DNA of 37,569 nt from Opitutaceae bacterium (GTDB taxonomy: Bacteria; Verrucomicrobiota; Verrucomicrobiia; Opitutales; Opitutaceae), in assembly GCA_005792355.1 (NCBI GenBank), contig SXSC01000165.1:1-37569 (forward strand). Direction: 5' to 3'. The translations under genes were made by a program, and so were the position numbers. The notes beneath the pieces are model-generated. The model made no database searches and was not told the origin of the DNA. It worked only from the letters and a program-made list of their open reading frames with translations. Every line of letters starts with the position of its first letter. Position 1 is the stretch's first letter. Below, in pieces: positions 26,262 through 35,489 of this stretch.

Positions 26262-26558
26262 GATGGAAATCTGACACGAGTCGGGGCGATGCCAAGCGCT
26301 GTCTCCTTGGAGTTTCACCACGATTTCGGAGCGGCCGGCCATCGCGTCGCAGCATCCGAGGCTCCACCCGGCGAACGGGGTCCTTTCCAAGTCAGCGGCC
26401 TTGATGAAGGCCGGTCGCGCCTGGGTCCATTTTCCCTGCATGGCATACGCCCAGCCGATCCACATGTGGGCGAAAGTGGGCGAGGCATCGCGGAGGAGAA
26501 ACGCGCGGTGGGAATCGGCGGGCATGGGAAACGCGGGAAGACCCTCATTGCGCGCCAA
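26262..26558 (-). pseudogene. TPR-protein relic fused in frame to the small gene
   Basis: The frame upstream of the 75-residue gene reads DASPTFAHMWIGWAYAMQGK, then WTQARPAFIKAADLERTPFA and GWSLGCCDAMAGRS, which has the G-W-A-x-x-x-Q-G and A-x-x-x-F-x-K-A spacing of tetratricopeptide repeats. It starts without a signal or complete repeat set and loses pattern before 26262, where the small gene's own ATG follows. It is most likely a fragment of a larger TPR protein. No upstream continuation is convincing in 26559-26799, which otherwise shows nothing beyond the ATPase promoter region. Confidence 0.5.
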
Positions 26559-26772
26559 GCGGCCTGAATCAATCCTTCCGTCGGGACTTCCGCACCAGCC
26601 GTCGGTGGCTCGATCGCAAGTTCGCGTCGGCCCCAGGCCAACCGATCACACACTCAGCCAGCCCACGCCGGAACGCCAACCGCGGGGCGAAGCAGAATGG
26701 CGGAACGTCCCCGCCGGCCCTTTCCCCGCCGGATCACCAGCGCGCGGAACGCGGAAACTCGTCCTTGTATAT

Positions 26773-26789
26773 TGAGCATCAATCGCTCA
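26773..26789. promoter_or_regulatory. short inverted repeat before the DUF4143 ATPase
   Basis: TGAGC (26773-26777) and GCTCA (26785-26789) are inverted around a 7-bp spacer, ending 10 bp before the ATG at 26800. TGCAGGG at 26793-26799 could serve as a weak ribosome-binding site. The place suits an operator or a translation-control hairpin. Support is limited to symmetry and position. Confidence 0.3.
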
Positions 26790-26799
26790 GTTTGCAGGG

Positions 26800-27972
26800 A
26801 TGGAAAAGCTCATCGACCGGTCGGAACTGGCGGAACGCGTGGCGCTGGCCCTGCGGCGCAGCCCGGTGGCGACGCTGCTGGGGCCGCGGCAGTGCGGCAA
26901 GACCACGCTCGCCAGGAAAATCGCGGCCCAGCGCGGCGCGACCTGGTTCGATCTCGAGGATCCGCGCAGTGCCCGGCGCCTTGAGGAACCGATGACGGCG
27001 CTCGAGTCGCTCACGGGACTGGTGGTGATCGACGAAGCCCAGTTGCAGCCGGCCTTGTTTCCCGTCTTGCGCGTGCTCGCCGACCGCAAACCTTTGCCGG
27101 CCCGATTTCTCCTGCTCGGCAGCGCCTCGCCCGACCTCATGCGCGACACGGCTGAGACACTGGCCGGACGCGTCGAGTTGGTCGAAATGACGGGCTTCAG
27201 CCTCGCGGAGGCGGGCCCGGCCGGGATGCGATCACTCTGGTTGCGCGGGGGGTTTCCTCGGTCGTGGCTCGCCGAGGATGACGACGCCAGCACCGCCTGG
27301 CGGGAAAATTTCATCCAGACCTTTCTCGAACGCGACCTGCGGAGATTCGGGGTGCAAGTACCCGCCACCACGCTGCGGAGATTCTGGAGCATGGTGGCCC
27401 ACTATCACGGCCAGATTTGGAATGCCTCGGAACTCGGTCGCTCGCTGGGTGAGGCCCACACGACCGTAAAACGGCATCTCGAGATCCTCACCGGGGCTCT
27501 GGTGGTGCGTCAGCTTCCGCCGTGGTTCGAAAATCTCGGCAAACGACAGGTGAAGTCCCCCAAGATCTATCTCCGTGACAGCGGCCTGCTGCATTCGCTC
27601 CTGGGCCTCGTCTCATGGGACGAACTCGAGTCCCACCCAAAGCTCGGCGCCGCCTGGGAGGGATTCGCGCTCGAGGAAATCTTGCGGGTGACAGGCGGGC
27701 GCGACGCCTATTTCTGGGCTACGCAGTCAGGCGCCGAGCTTGATCTCCTGCTCTTCTGGCGCGGGCGCCGGGTGGGGGTGGAATTCAAATACGGCGACGC
27801 TCCCGGACTCACGAAATCGATGATGATTGCCCGCGAGGATCTGAAGCTCGACCGGTTGCTCGTCGTCTACCCCGGGCGGGAGCGGATCTCACTGCGCGAA
27901 AACGTGGAGGTCGTTCCGCTGGCGGAAATGCCCGCGATCCTGCGGTCGATGCGACCAGTGCGCGGCGGGTAA
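26800..27972 (+). CDS. AAA ATPase with DUF4143 C-terminal domain
   Basis: A complete 390-residue member of the AAA_14/DUF4143 family. Residues 28-36 read GPRQCGKTT (Walker A). GLVVIDEAQLQPALFPVLR is Walker B with the following family block, and FLLLGSASPDLM is sensor-1-like. The middle holds RENFIQTFLERDLRRFGVQV and a winged-helix-like segment (ELGRSLGEAHTTVKRHLEIL). The C-terminus has SGAELDLLL...VGVEFKYGDAP, the D/E-x-K arrangement of a PD-(D/E)xK nuclease fold. Length is normal. The ATG has GCAGGG just upstream. It stands alone on its strand, next to the nucleotidyltransferase patch. ATP binding is secure, but the physiological role of the family is not. It is a paralogue of the gene cut at the left edge, but their Walker A flanks differ. 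Confidence 0.93.
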   Translation: MEKLIDRSELAERVALALRRSPVATLLGPRQCGKTTLARKIAAQRGATWFDLEDPRSARRLEEPMTALESLTGLVVIDEAQLQPALFPVLRVLADRKPLPARFLLLGSASPDLMRDTAETLAGRVELVEMTGFSLAEAGPAGMRSLWLRGGFPRSWLAEDDDASTAWRENFIQTFLERDLRRFGVQVPATTLRRFWSMVAHYHGQIWNASELGRSLGEAHTTVKRHLEILTGALVVRQLPPWFENLGKRQVKSPKIYLRDSGLLHSLLGLVSWDELESHPKLGAAWEGFALEEILRVTGGRDAYFWATQSGAELDLLLFWRGRRVGVEFKYGDAPGLTKSMMIAREDLKLDRLLVVYPGRERISLRENVEVVPLAEMPAILRSMRPVRGG

Positions 27973-28056
27973 GTCGGCGCCCTCGCCATTAGTCGTTTCA
28001 TCCGGCCCTCCGAGTTTCCTGCCGCCGCCGGCCGTAATCCCGCTCGCCCCGGCACC

Positions 28057-30216
28057 TCACGCACCGGTCGCCGGTGGCTTGGGCAGCAATTTCGCGACGA
28101 CCACCAACAGGCCGATCACGACCAGCGCCAGCACCCCCCATAATATCCAGCCGGCGGGCAGGCCCGCAAACAGCTTGCCCGCCCAGCCGCCGCCGCGCAG
28201 CTGCTCCTCCACCCCGAGCGTCGCGAGCGATTTCTCCGCGGCAAGAATCTGCCCGGCCACGAGCGCGAGATCATAGCGCGGGGCCGCGGCGGCGCGGTGG
28301 CCGTAATAGAGCGCCAGCCCCGGCGCCGGCGTCTCGACCGGCGGTCCCGACTCGGCCTTGAACAACAGCCGCGCCACGGGATAAGAGGCCTGCGCCGAGG
28401 TGAGCGCAATCGGCGGGTTGTCGCCGTTGTCGGTCTCGAGGAAAATCACGTCCGCGACGGGCGGGGCCGCGAGGTTGAGCGTCAGCGCCCGCGTGTCGCC
28501 GGGGCTGTGGCTCCACTCGACCGCCGCCAGCGTGCGTTCGACGGCCTCGCCGCGACGCTCGTCGGAAATCTTTTCGAAGAGCCGGAGGCGGCGTTGGAAC
28601 AGCGCCGTGGATGAAGCGAGCGTGAGCCGCGTGACCGGCAGGCCGGCCCGCGGAAACTTGATTTGCCAGCGGCTCACGCGCGGGCGCTTCGGATCGTCGG
28701 CGGGCGTGATGACGAGCGGACTGGAGCGCGAGAGCGCCGGACGTTCCAGGAGGTACGGTACCTGCGCGCCCGCGCGCACGAGGCGGAGATCGGCGAGTCC
28801 CGGTTGCGCGCGCGCCAGCACGTCGAGGTCGAGCTCCAGTTGCTGCACGCCCGCGGCGGCGAGTTGCACCGGCTTGCGGAATCCCCACGGCGTCGGATCG
28901 AGCACGGCCCCGCGCAGGGGTGTATCAGCCAGGGCGTCGACCACCCGGTAGCCGGGGTTCGGCGTGGCGGGACCGGGCACGAGCGCGGTCGGGAGCGTGT
29001 CGCGAAGCGCGGTCGCGAGCGACGCGAGATCGTAGCGCGGCGCGGCGATCTGCGGATGACCGGTCAGCACTGTGTAGGTGCCGGCCTCACTGGCGCGAAA
29101 CACCAGCCAGTGCGGGTGCTGGCTCGCCGTGACCCGCTCGATGCCGAGCGGCGGGCTGTCGCCGTTGGCGACATGCACGATCAATTCGCGCAACGGCGTC
29201 GTGAACCGCACCGGCACATCGAGTCGCGTCGCCGGCGGCGCACCGTCGACGGCCACCTTCCAGATCGATCCAGAGCCGAGCGTGCGCTCGACGGCCACGT
29301 CGTCGCGCAGCTCCCGGGCGGCAAAAGTCACGGTGCGGGCAAACAACGGCTCGCTCGTGGCGAATTCCAGGCTCGCGAGCGGCACGTGCGCGCCGCCGAG
29401 ATCGAGCGTGAGCACGGACTCTCCGGCGAACTCCTCGCGTCGCACGAGCCGCAGCGCGATCGGCAGCGTCACCTCGGGCGGGGTGGAGCCGGTGAGTTCG
29501 AGCATCGCCCCCGTGAAGGGCACCGCGCGTGACCGCGAATCGTCGAGGGTGATCCGCAGGTGCGAGATCGTGCGGCGTGACAAATCGAAGCGCAGCTGTT
29601 GCGCGCCGAACTGGCGGAAGAGCGCCGCGCTCTCCGCCAGCGTTTCCCACCGTTCGCCATCCGCGGAAATTTCGAGTCGCGCCGCCTTCAGGAAACCCGG
29701 CGCCGGCGTCACCAGCGTGACCGCCGCAAGTGGCGTGGTCGTGCCGGTGACCAGGAGCAGTTGCGTGGTGGAGTCGGTGAGGGTCGCGCGAAAGGAAAGC
29801 GGCGCGCGGGTCGTCGGCGGCACGGCGGGGGCCGGTCGCGTGAACACAAACGGCACCTCGCGGCCGGCGGGATCGATCAGCCGCAGGTCTTCCAGCCCGG
29901 GACGCGCGAGGCCGAGCGTTTCGGGTGGCAGCGCGATTTTCAGGAGACCCGCGCGCTCGACGACGAGTGGCTGGCGGTTTTTCCACTCGGTGGCTTCGAG
30001 CGCCCGCGCAGACCCAAGCGCGGCGAAAAACGCCAGCACCGCGACCGCGACACCCGGCACCGCCCGGCACCCTCCGCTGCCGAAGAGAAGCGACCCGACC
30101 CGCGAAAAACACCGTCGGGGTTTGTCACGTATTAAGTGACAAACGTCTCGGGGGTCGGACCGCGTGGGCGGCGGCGCCGACGGTCCCGGTTTACAGCGGC
30201 GGAGTGTTTTTGTCAT
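28057..30216 (-). CDS. DUF3999 family membrane-anchored exported protein
   Basis: About 719 residues from ATG 30216, the only in-frame ATG near the signal. The signal stretch is PGVAVAVLAFFAALGSARA, and the mature protein opens with ALEATEWKNRQPLVVERAGL, as in DUF3999. It has a beta-rich body with two similar halves (LRLIDPAGREVPFVFTRPA and LRLVRAGAQVPYLLERPA) and one C-terminal helix (WILWGVLALVVIGLLVVVAKL) that anchors it. A GTG at 30060 would start straight at the signal and would leave the inverted repeat 30120-30144 outside the gene; it is a serious alternative. With ATG 30216 the gene overlaps the preceding DUF2339 gene by 26 bp. DUF2339-DUF3999 neighbours are a recurrent pair in bacteria, so this is an operon of an envelope complex of unknown function. 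Confidence 0.85.
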   Translation of the reverse strand: MTKTLRRCKPGPSAPPPTRSDPRDVCHLIRDKPRRCFSRVGSLLFGSGGCRAVPGVAVAVLAFFAALGSARALEATEWKNRQPLVVERAGLLKIALPPETLGLARPGLEDLRLIDPAGREVPFVFTRPAPAVPPTTRAPLSFRATLTDSTTQLLLVTGTTTPLAAVTLVTPAPGFLKAARLEISADGERWETLAESAALFRQFGAQQLRFDLSRRTISHLRITLDDSRSRAVPFTGAMLELTGSTPPEVTLPIALRLVRREEFAGESVLTLDLGGAHVPLASLEFATSEPLFARTVTFAARELRDDVAVERTLGSGSIWKVAVDGAPPATRLDVPVRFTTPLRELIVHVANGDSPPLGIERVTASQHPHWLVFRASEAGTYTVLTGHPQIAAPRYDLASLATALRDTLPTALVPGPATPNPGYRVVDALADTPLRGAVLDPTPWGFRKPVQLAAAGVQQLELDLDVLARAQPGLADLRLVRAGAQVPYLLERPALSRSSPLVITPADDPKRPRVSRWQIKFPRAGLPVTRLTLASSTALFQRRLRLFEKISDERRGEAVERTLAAVEWSHSPGDTRALTLNLAAPPVADVIFLETDNGDNPPIALTSAQASYPVARLLFKAESGPPVETPAPGLALYYGHRAAAAPRYDLALVAGQILAAEKSLATLGVEEQLRGGGWAGKLFAGLPAGWILWGVLALVVIGLLVVVAKLLPKPPATGA
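30120..30144. repeat. perfect inverted repeat with 9-bp arms
   Basis: GTTTGTCAC at 30120-30128 and GTGACAAAC at 30136-30144 flank a 7-bp spacer. It lies 47 bp past the stop of DUF2339 and inside the N-terminal part of the DUF3999 frame if ATG 30216 is used. It may be a REP-type unit or an operator/attenuator of the downstream gene. TTGTCACG also occurs in the inverted repeat at 35393-35470. Confidence 0.65.
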
Positions 30217-33200
30217 TGGCGGGGAGGAAGCGTTGGTAGGCGAACGACGCCACGGTGGCGATGACCGCCACGGCAAAGAGCGCGCCGATCCGATAGAGGG
30301 CCTCGAGTCGCGCGAGGTCGTGAAAGAAGAGCTTGAGCAGCGCCACGCTCAGCAGCACGAGCGCGGCAATCCGGCCGGCGCGGATCTGCTTCCAAATACT
30401 GACGAGGAGCAGGCCGAGCGCGAACAATGCCCAGGCAATCGTGTACGTCATGTCGCGCCCGAAGTGGCCGGAAAACTTAAATGTGAGCACGCGCTGGCCC
30501 GGCTCGCTGAAAAAGTCGGCGATCTCGATGTTGAGGAGGAAAAACGCGAGGATGGTGCCGAGCGTGTTGAACAGCGCCGGGCCGTTGATCCTGCCGAACA
30601 GGCGATCCCGCGGGGGTTTGACCAGCGCGGCGCCGACGAAGAGGCACGCGGTCACCAGGCCGTAGCTGTAGAGATACCAGTTGAGAATCGCGGCGCTGCT
30701 GCGGTCGTGGTAGGCAAACACCGCCGAGTTCAGCGTGAGGCGCGCAAAGGCCGTGACCAGCAGCACGGCGCCGACGCCGCGCAGCCCGCCGTGCGGCACC
30801 CGGTGAAAAAGCCAGAGCAGCGCCGCCCCCTCGAGCGCCCAGCCGAGCGTCAGCCACTGCCGATCGAATTGGATCGGAAAGATCAGCGTGACGAAGAGGA
30901 GCGTCACTCCGCCGAAGAGCGCGAGCTGGTTGAGGCGTGCGCGCCCCCCGGCCGTCGCGCTCCGCAGAATCGCGACGAGACTGAGCAGCGGCGCCACCGC
31001 GAAGAGCAAGGGCAGCACGCCGGGAAAATCATTCGGCCACGCCGCCATCACCAGCCGGTGGACCAGCGGAAACTGCAACACGCCTCCGAGCGCCGCGACC
31101 GCCCAGGGCCCGGTGCACGCGGCAAACTGTCGACGAAAGACCAAGGGATAGGCCGTGAAAATCGCATAAAAGGCGAGATACCAGGCGAGCGGGATCGCGG
31201 GCGCGTCGATGGCAAGATGCCGCGCCCGCCAAGCGTATTCGAGCCCCGCCACGCCCACGAGCGCACAGGCGGGGAGCCATTCGACTCCGCTCATGGCGGG
31301 CCGTTCGCTTCCAGCCGACGGACCGTCGCTCGTCACCGGAGGCTCGCCGGAGTCGGCCGCCCTGAGTTCGCCAGCGTGCCTGGTGAGAATCGCCGTGAGG
31401 CCGAGCACCAGTACGACGAGCAACAGCGCGAGGCCAAACACCGGCGACGGGTTCGCCAACGGCAGCCGCGCCGTCATCATGATGAGCAAAATAAACGGCA
31501 GGAGCGCGGAGAGCGCGGGAATCTGCGCCCGCGGATCGCCCCACCCGGCCAGGAGCGGAGGCGACCCCGCGGCGGCCGCGAAACGGTCGCCGAGTTTGCG
31601 CGCGAGGAAAATTCCCGCCGCAAAGAACAGCACGGCGAATCCCCCAATCACGAACAGCAGCGACGGCGTCGCGCTGACGGTGGCCGGAATATGAAAGATC
31701 CACACGCCGGTTGCGACCAAGGTGAGCAGGAGCACGGCGCCGACCGCCACGAGCGACGCCGTCAACATCGCGAGGCCGATCGCCAGAAGGTCGACGAGCA
31801 GCACGCACGGCCAGAAAAGCACCGACAGCTCCTCGAGCCGGAAGAGCGGGATGAGCATGAGCACCAGCGCCAGCGGTGGAAACAGCTGGCTCCACCAGGT
31901 GGGCGCGGTGGCCGGGCGATGGCGCTCAAGCAGCAGCGGAAACGCCGTGTGCAGCGCCGCGTGCAGCAGGTAAAAGGCGAGCGCCCACGGCAGCAGCGAC
32001 GCCGTGAGCCGGTCGCCCGTCCACACTGCGAGGAGGACAAACACCGCCGCGCCCGCCAGGAGGTGGAGCTTCGGCCATTCGTCGTCGTACCACGCGATCG
32101 CCAGCAGGCACGCGTCGGCCAGCAGCACGAAGGTGAACAACAGCCCCGGCCGCGCGCTGATCGCCGGATAGCCGATAAAATACAGGGCGAAACCGAGTGC
32201 CACGCACGGCAGCGCGACGGCCGACCACGTGACTTCGCTCGAGGTCCGCCCCAAACGCCGGGCGATAAAATACGTCGCGAGGAAGAACGCGCAGAACCCG
32301 AGGCACACGCCCATCGCCGCCGGCGCCAGCGCGGGAGTGAGGATCTCCGCCGCCCAGCTGACGAGCAGTAACACCGTGCCTGCCGCGGCGACGCGCACGA
32401 GCACCGCCAGGCCCTCGAACCACGCGAGCGTCAGCAGGCAGAGGTTGGCGAAGAGCACGAACGAAAACACCAGGCCGACCCGCGCCCCGACCGCCGGATA
32501 GCCGAGGAAGAACAGGCCGAAGCCATAGCAGACGCCCACCAGCGCCACCGCCGACCACGTGAGCTGCGGGGCGCTCTGTTCCCGGCGGCGCGCAAAAATT
32601 GTCGCGCCAAGAAACAGCGCGGCGAACACCAGGCAGATGACGACCGCCGGGACCGCGCGGTCGTCGGTGAAGAACTTTCCCGCCCAGGCGATCTGCATCA
32701 GGATCGTTCCCGCCGCCCCGAGCGGCACGAGATAAAGCCAGCGCCGGTGCAGCGCGACCGCGACCAGGCCAAGGTCGAGCAGCGCAAGGTAGGTGAAGAG
32801 GCCGAGCGGGTTGTCCTGCCCGGTGCTGACCAGAATCGGAGTCAGGAAGCCGCCGAGAATTCCCAGCACCGCCACCACCTGCGCCTCGAGCCGCACCGCG
32901 AGCAGAAACGCCGCGCTCGTGATCAACGCCATCAACAGAAACGTCAGCACGGGGCCGAAGGGTGCGAAATGGTAAATCGACCGGCACGCGAAGGTGACGG
33001 TGTAGAGGCTGACGACGCCCGTCGCGATCAGCGTCTGCGCCGTGACGGCGTAACGGGCGCGGTCGATTCTCAGCCCGCCGACGACCAACCCCAGCGCGAA
33101 CAGAAAGCCGATCGCCACCCGCACCTCGGGTGGGATGAGATCGTGATCGAAGGAGTATTTGACGAAAAACCCCACCGCGAGCAGTCCGGCGAAACCGCCG

Positions 33201-33832
33201 AGCCACGCGAAGAGTTTCGCGCCCATGAATTGCTCCCAGTTAAATCGCGGCGACCGCGGGTAGTGGTCCTCCGCGGGCGGCTCCGGTGGGACGTAAACCG
33301 GTGCCACCTTGGGTGCGACCGGTTGAGCGGCAGCAACGAGCGGGGTTTCCGGAACAAGTGACGGTGTGGGCGCGGCGTCCGCAGGCCCCGGCGTGGGCAG
33401 GAGGATGGGAGGAGCTGAAGGTAGTTCGATGACGACCGGTGGAAGTGAGACCGCGACGATCGGTTCAACCACCGGCGAGACTGTGATCGTGGCCGGGGGC
33501 TCGGCGAGCAGCGGGGCCGCCGGGACGATCTCCGGCGGGATGACCACGGCCGGCACGGCGATGGCGGGTGCCGCCGCGACAGGTGGAACGGGCGGGACAA
33601 CGATCGGAACAGATTTTACCGCGGGCGGCAAAATCGCGGGCTCGGGCGGGCGAGGGGAGAGTTCGTGCAACTTGAGGCGGAGTTCGCGAACTTCCGCCTC
33701 CAGTTGCCGGATTTTTTCCCGAAGTGTGCTCCAGGAATTTCCGAGCGTGTTGATGCGAACAATCGCCCAAATCGGAAACACGATCAGCCCCAGAAACAGA
33801 GCCAAACCAATGAGGGTGATGATGGGTTGCAT
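30191..33832 (-). CDS. DUF2339 family polytopic membrane protein
   Basis: A very hydrophobic protein of about 1213 residues from ATG 33832. A single N-terminal helix (ITLIGLALFLGLIVFPIWAI) leads to a coiled-coil-like stretch (LREKIRQLEAEVRELRLKL), then a proline- and valine-rich linker of about 150 residues. FNWEQFMGAKLFAWLGGFAG opens the DUF2339 membrane domain, followed by more than 25 predicted helices to the C-terminus. Inside it, a block of about 110 residues is repeated (LTWSAVALVGVCYGFGLFFL near 32560 and VTWSAVALPCVALGFALYFI near 32230). The function is unknown. It is transcribed with the DUF3999 gene that follows. The ATG at 33988 would add a non-hydrophobic extension and overlap the divergent gene's promoter, so 33832 is preferred. 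Confidence 0.9.
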   Translation of the reverse strand: MQPIITLIGLALFLGLIVFPIWAIVRINTLGNSWSTLREKIRQLEAEVRELRLKLHELSPRPPEPAILPPAVKSVPIVVPPVPPVAAAPAIAVPAVVIPPEIVPAAPLLAEPPATITVSPVVEPIVAVSLPPVVIELPSAPPILLPTPGPADAAPTPSLVPETPLVAAAQPVAPKVAPVYVPPEPPAEDHYPRSPRFNWEQFMGAKLFAWLGGFAGLLAVGFFVKYSFDHDLIPPEVRVAIGFLFALGLVVGGLRIDRARYAVTAQTLIATGVVSLYTVTFACRSIYHFAPFGPVLTFLLMALITSAAFLLAVRLEAQVVAVLGILGGFLTPILVSTGQDNPLGLFTYLALLDLGLVAVALHRRWLYLVPLGAAGTILMQIAWAGKFFTDDRAVPAVVICLVFAALFLGATIFARRREQSAPQLTWSAVALVGVCYGFGLFFLGYPAVGARVGLVFSFVLFANLCLLTLAWFEGLAVLVRVAAAGTVLLLVSWAAEILTPALAPAAMGVCLGFCAFFLATYFIARRLGRTSSEVTWSAVALPCVALGFALYFIGYPAISARPGLLFTFVLLADACLLAIAWYDDEWPKLHLLAGAAVFVLLAVWTGDRLTASLLPWALAFYLLHAALHTAFPLLLERHRPATAPTWWSQLFPPLALVLMLIPLFRLEELSVLFWPCVLLVDLLAIGLAMLTASLVAVGAVLLLTLVATGVWIFHIPATVSATPSLLFVIGGFAVLFFAAGIFLARKLGDRFAAAAGSPPLLAGWGDPRAQIPALSALLPFILLIMMTARLPLANPSPVFGLALLLVVLVLGLTAILTRHAGELRAADSGEPPVTSDGPSAGSERPAMSGVEWLPACALVGVAGLEYAWRARHLAIDAPAIPLAWYLAFYAIFTAYPLVFRRQFAACTGPWAVAALGGVLQFPLVHRLVMAAWPNDFPGVLPLLFAVAPLLSLVAILRSATAGGRARLNQLALFGGVTLLFVTLIFPIQFDRQWLTLGWALEGAALLWLFHRVPHGGLRGVGAVLLVTAFARLTLNSAVFAYHDRSSAAILNWYLYSYGLVTACLFVGAALVKPPRDRLFGRINGPALFNTLGTILAFFLLNIEIADFFSEPGQRVLTFKFSGHFGRDMTYTIAWALFALGLLLVSIWKQIRAGRIAALVLLSVALLKLFFHDLARLEALYRIGALFAVAVIATVASFAYQRFLPANDKNTPPL

Positions 33833-33954
33833 CGGGCAACAGCGCTGGACCGTCGTTCTGCCTCCGGGCATGGGCGGATGCAAGCTCGGCGAGAGGCCGC
33901 GGGATTGTGCGTGCCGCGCGCGCCTCGTTGCTTCATCCTGTGCCGCAATTCCCG

Positions 33955-35181
33955 ATGCGCCCCACCCTTGCTTCCTTCGCCCCGGCACTGGCCGCCGCCG
34001 CGCTCATCGCTTCCGCCGCCGCGAGAGATTATCGCGTGATCCTCGACGCCGCGCCGGTCGACCGCGCCGGCCAGGTCATCGCGTTTCAGCTCCCACTGGA
34101 TGCGCCCAGGCCCGCGGTCCTGCGCGACGCCTCCGGCCGCTCGTGCGCACTGCAAACCGAAGTCGATGGCACCGCCCGATTCATCGTGGCGAGGCAGCAG
34201 GCCCACGCATCCCTCACGTTTACGCTCGCCGCCGCCGGCGCTGCCGACGGCCCGCGCGAAGGTGTGGTGGTCGCGCCCGAGCGCGGCGATCTCAAGCTCA
34301 GCATCGCGGGACAGGCGGCGCTGTGGTTTCGCCTGGATCGCGACACGGTCCCGCGCACCGACATCAAAAGTGAAATCATCCGGGCCGGCTACGTCCACCC
34401 CGTGTTCTCCCCGGCGGGCCAGCTCGTCACGGACGACTACCCGTCGAATCACCCGCATCATCACGGGATCTGGACGCCATGGACGAAGACGAGCTTTCAA
34501 GGCCGCTCACCCGACTTCTGGAACATGCACAAAAAGACCGGCGCCGAGGAGCTCGTGGCGCTCGACCGCACTTGGAGCGGCGCGGTCCACGGCGGATTCG
34601 AGGCGCGTTTGAAAATGGTCGACTTGTCCGCGCCCGCGCCGGCCGTCGCGCTCCACGAGACGTGGCAGCTCACAGCCTACGACGTCGTGGGCGCCACTCC
34701 CGCCGTACGGATGTTCGATCTGGTGGCCACGCAGACGTGCGCGACGCCGGACCCGTTGGTTCTCCCGGAGTATCACTATGGCGGATTCGGCTTCCGCGGC
34801 GCGGGGGCCTGGAACGGGCCGGGTGACGCCGCGCGCTTCCTGACGTCGGAAGGAATCACGGACCGCATCAAGGGCAACAACACCCGCGCCCGCTGGTGTT
34901 ACCTCGGCGGGGCCGGAGCGGACGGCGCGCTGGCCGGCACGGCCACACTCGGGCACCCGGAAAATTTCCGTGCGCCGCAGCCGCTGCGCCTGCACCCGAA
35001 CATGCCGTATTTCAGCTTTGTGCCGCAGCAACTCGGCGAGTTCCGCATCGCGCCCGGTCGGCCGTACCGTGCCCGCTTCCGTTTCGTGGTCACCGACGGC
35101 GCGCCGGATCGCGCGCGGATCGACGCCTACTGGAACGGCTACGCTCAACCGGCCAGGGTGAAGATCGCGCCGTGGCCTTGA
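33955..35181 (+). CDS. DUF6807 (PmoA-type) exported protein
   Basis: About 408 residues from ATG 33955, with a signal peptide (SFAPALAAAALIASAAA). The family hallmark is the histidine cluster DDYPSNHPHHHGIWTPWTKT with DFWNMHKKTG after it, and LPEYHYGGFGFRGAGAWNGP later, then LHPNMPYFSFVPQQLGEF near the end. The name PmoA in databases is a historical label: this is not particulate methane monooxygenase, and the family occurs mainly in Planctomycetota, Verrucomicrobiota and Bacteroidota beside sugar-catabolic genes. The histidines suggest a metal site. It is divergent from the DUF2339 gene across a 122-bp gap. The exported location and neighbourhood fit glycan metabolism; the reaction is not known. 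ATG 33907 upstream gives no better signal. Confidence 0.9.
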   Translation: MRPTLASFAPALAAAALIASAAARDYRVILDAAPVDRAGQVIAFQLPLDAPRPAVLRDASGRSCALQTEVDGTARFIVARQQAHASLTFTLAAAGAADGPREGVVVAPERGDLKLSIAGQAALWFRLDRDTVPRTDIKSEIIRAGYVHPVFSPAGQLVTDDYPSNHPHHHGIWTPWTKTSFQGRSPDFWNMHKKTGAEELVALDRTWSGAVHGGFEARLKMVDLSAPAPAVALHETWQLTAYDVVGATPAVRMFDLVATQTCATPDPLVLPEYHYGGFGFRGAGAWNGPGDAARFLTSEGITDRIKGNNTRARWCYLGGAGADGALAGTATLGHPENFRAPQPLRLHPNMPYFSFVPQQLGEFRIAPGRPYRARFRFVVTDGAPDRARIDAYWNGYAQPARVKIAPWP

Positions 35182-35242
35182 GCCGCGTCGGTCCGGTATC
35201 CGTCCGGAAATTTTCCCGCCAAAGCCGTTCCACCGTCGCCGG

Positions 35243-35267
35243 GCTGTGGGCGCGGGTTTGTTCCGCG
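35243..35267. repeat. inverted copy of the repeat block found at 21058-21082
   Basis: Read on the minus strand, this 25-mer matches 21058-21082 at about 20 positions and keeps the core AAACCCGCGCC-ACAG. Both copies lie in non-coding DNA next to a metabolic gene. They appear to be two members of a dispersed intergenic repeat family. The family's size in the genome is unknown. Confidence 0.5.
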
Positions 35268-35392
35268 AAAGGCACCTTGGAAACCCGTCGGGACTTGCGC
35301 GGCATCATGCCGCTCCGGCAAAACCGCTGCCACCTTGGGCTGCGGCTGCCGCGGGTCGAAAAATGCCGGCTAGTGACGCGACCAATAACTTT

Positions 35393-35470
35393 CGTGACGT
35401 GGAGCTGCGAGCGCCAGCGAGTGGAGCGCGCCAGTGGTCCACTCGCTGGCGCTCGCCGCTACTTGTCACG
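35393..35470. repeat. large inverted repeat between two convergent genes
   Basis: The arms 35407-35425 and 35438-35456 are perfect 19-bp complements starting GCGAGCGCCAGCGAGTGGA, with a 12-bp loop. After one mismatch, AGC/GCT (35403-35405 and 35458-35460) pair again, and CGTGAC/GTCACG (35393-35398 and 35465-35470) extend the symmetry. It lies between the 3' ends of the DUF6807 and transporter genes and could serve as a bidirectional terminator. No T-run follows. It looks like a REPIN-type element. The rest of 35182-35392 has no gene. Confidence 0.8.
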
Positions 35471-35489
35471 CTGCTTTGCGGTCGGCACA

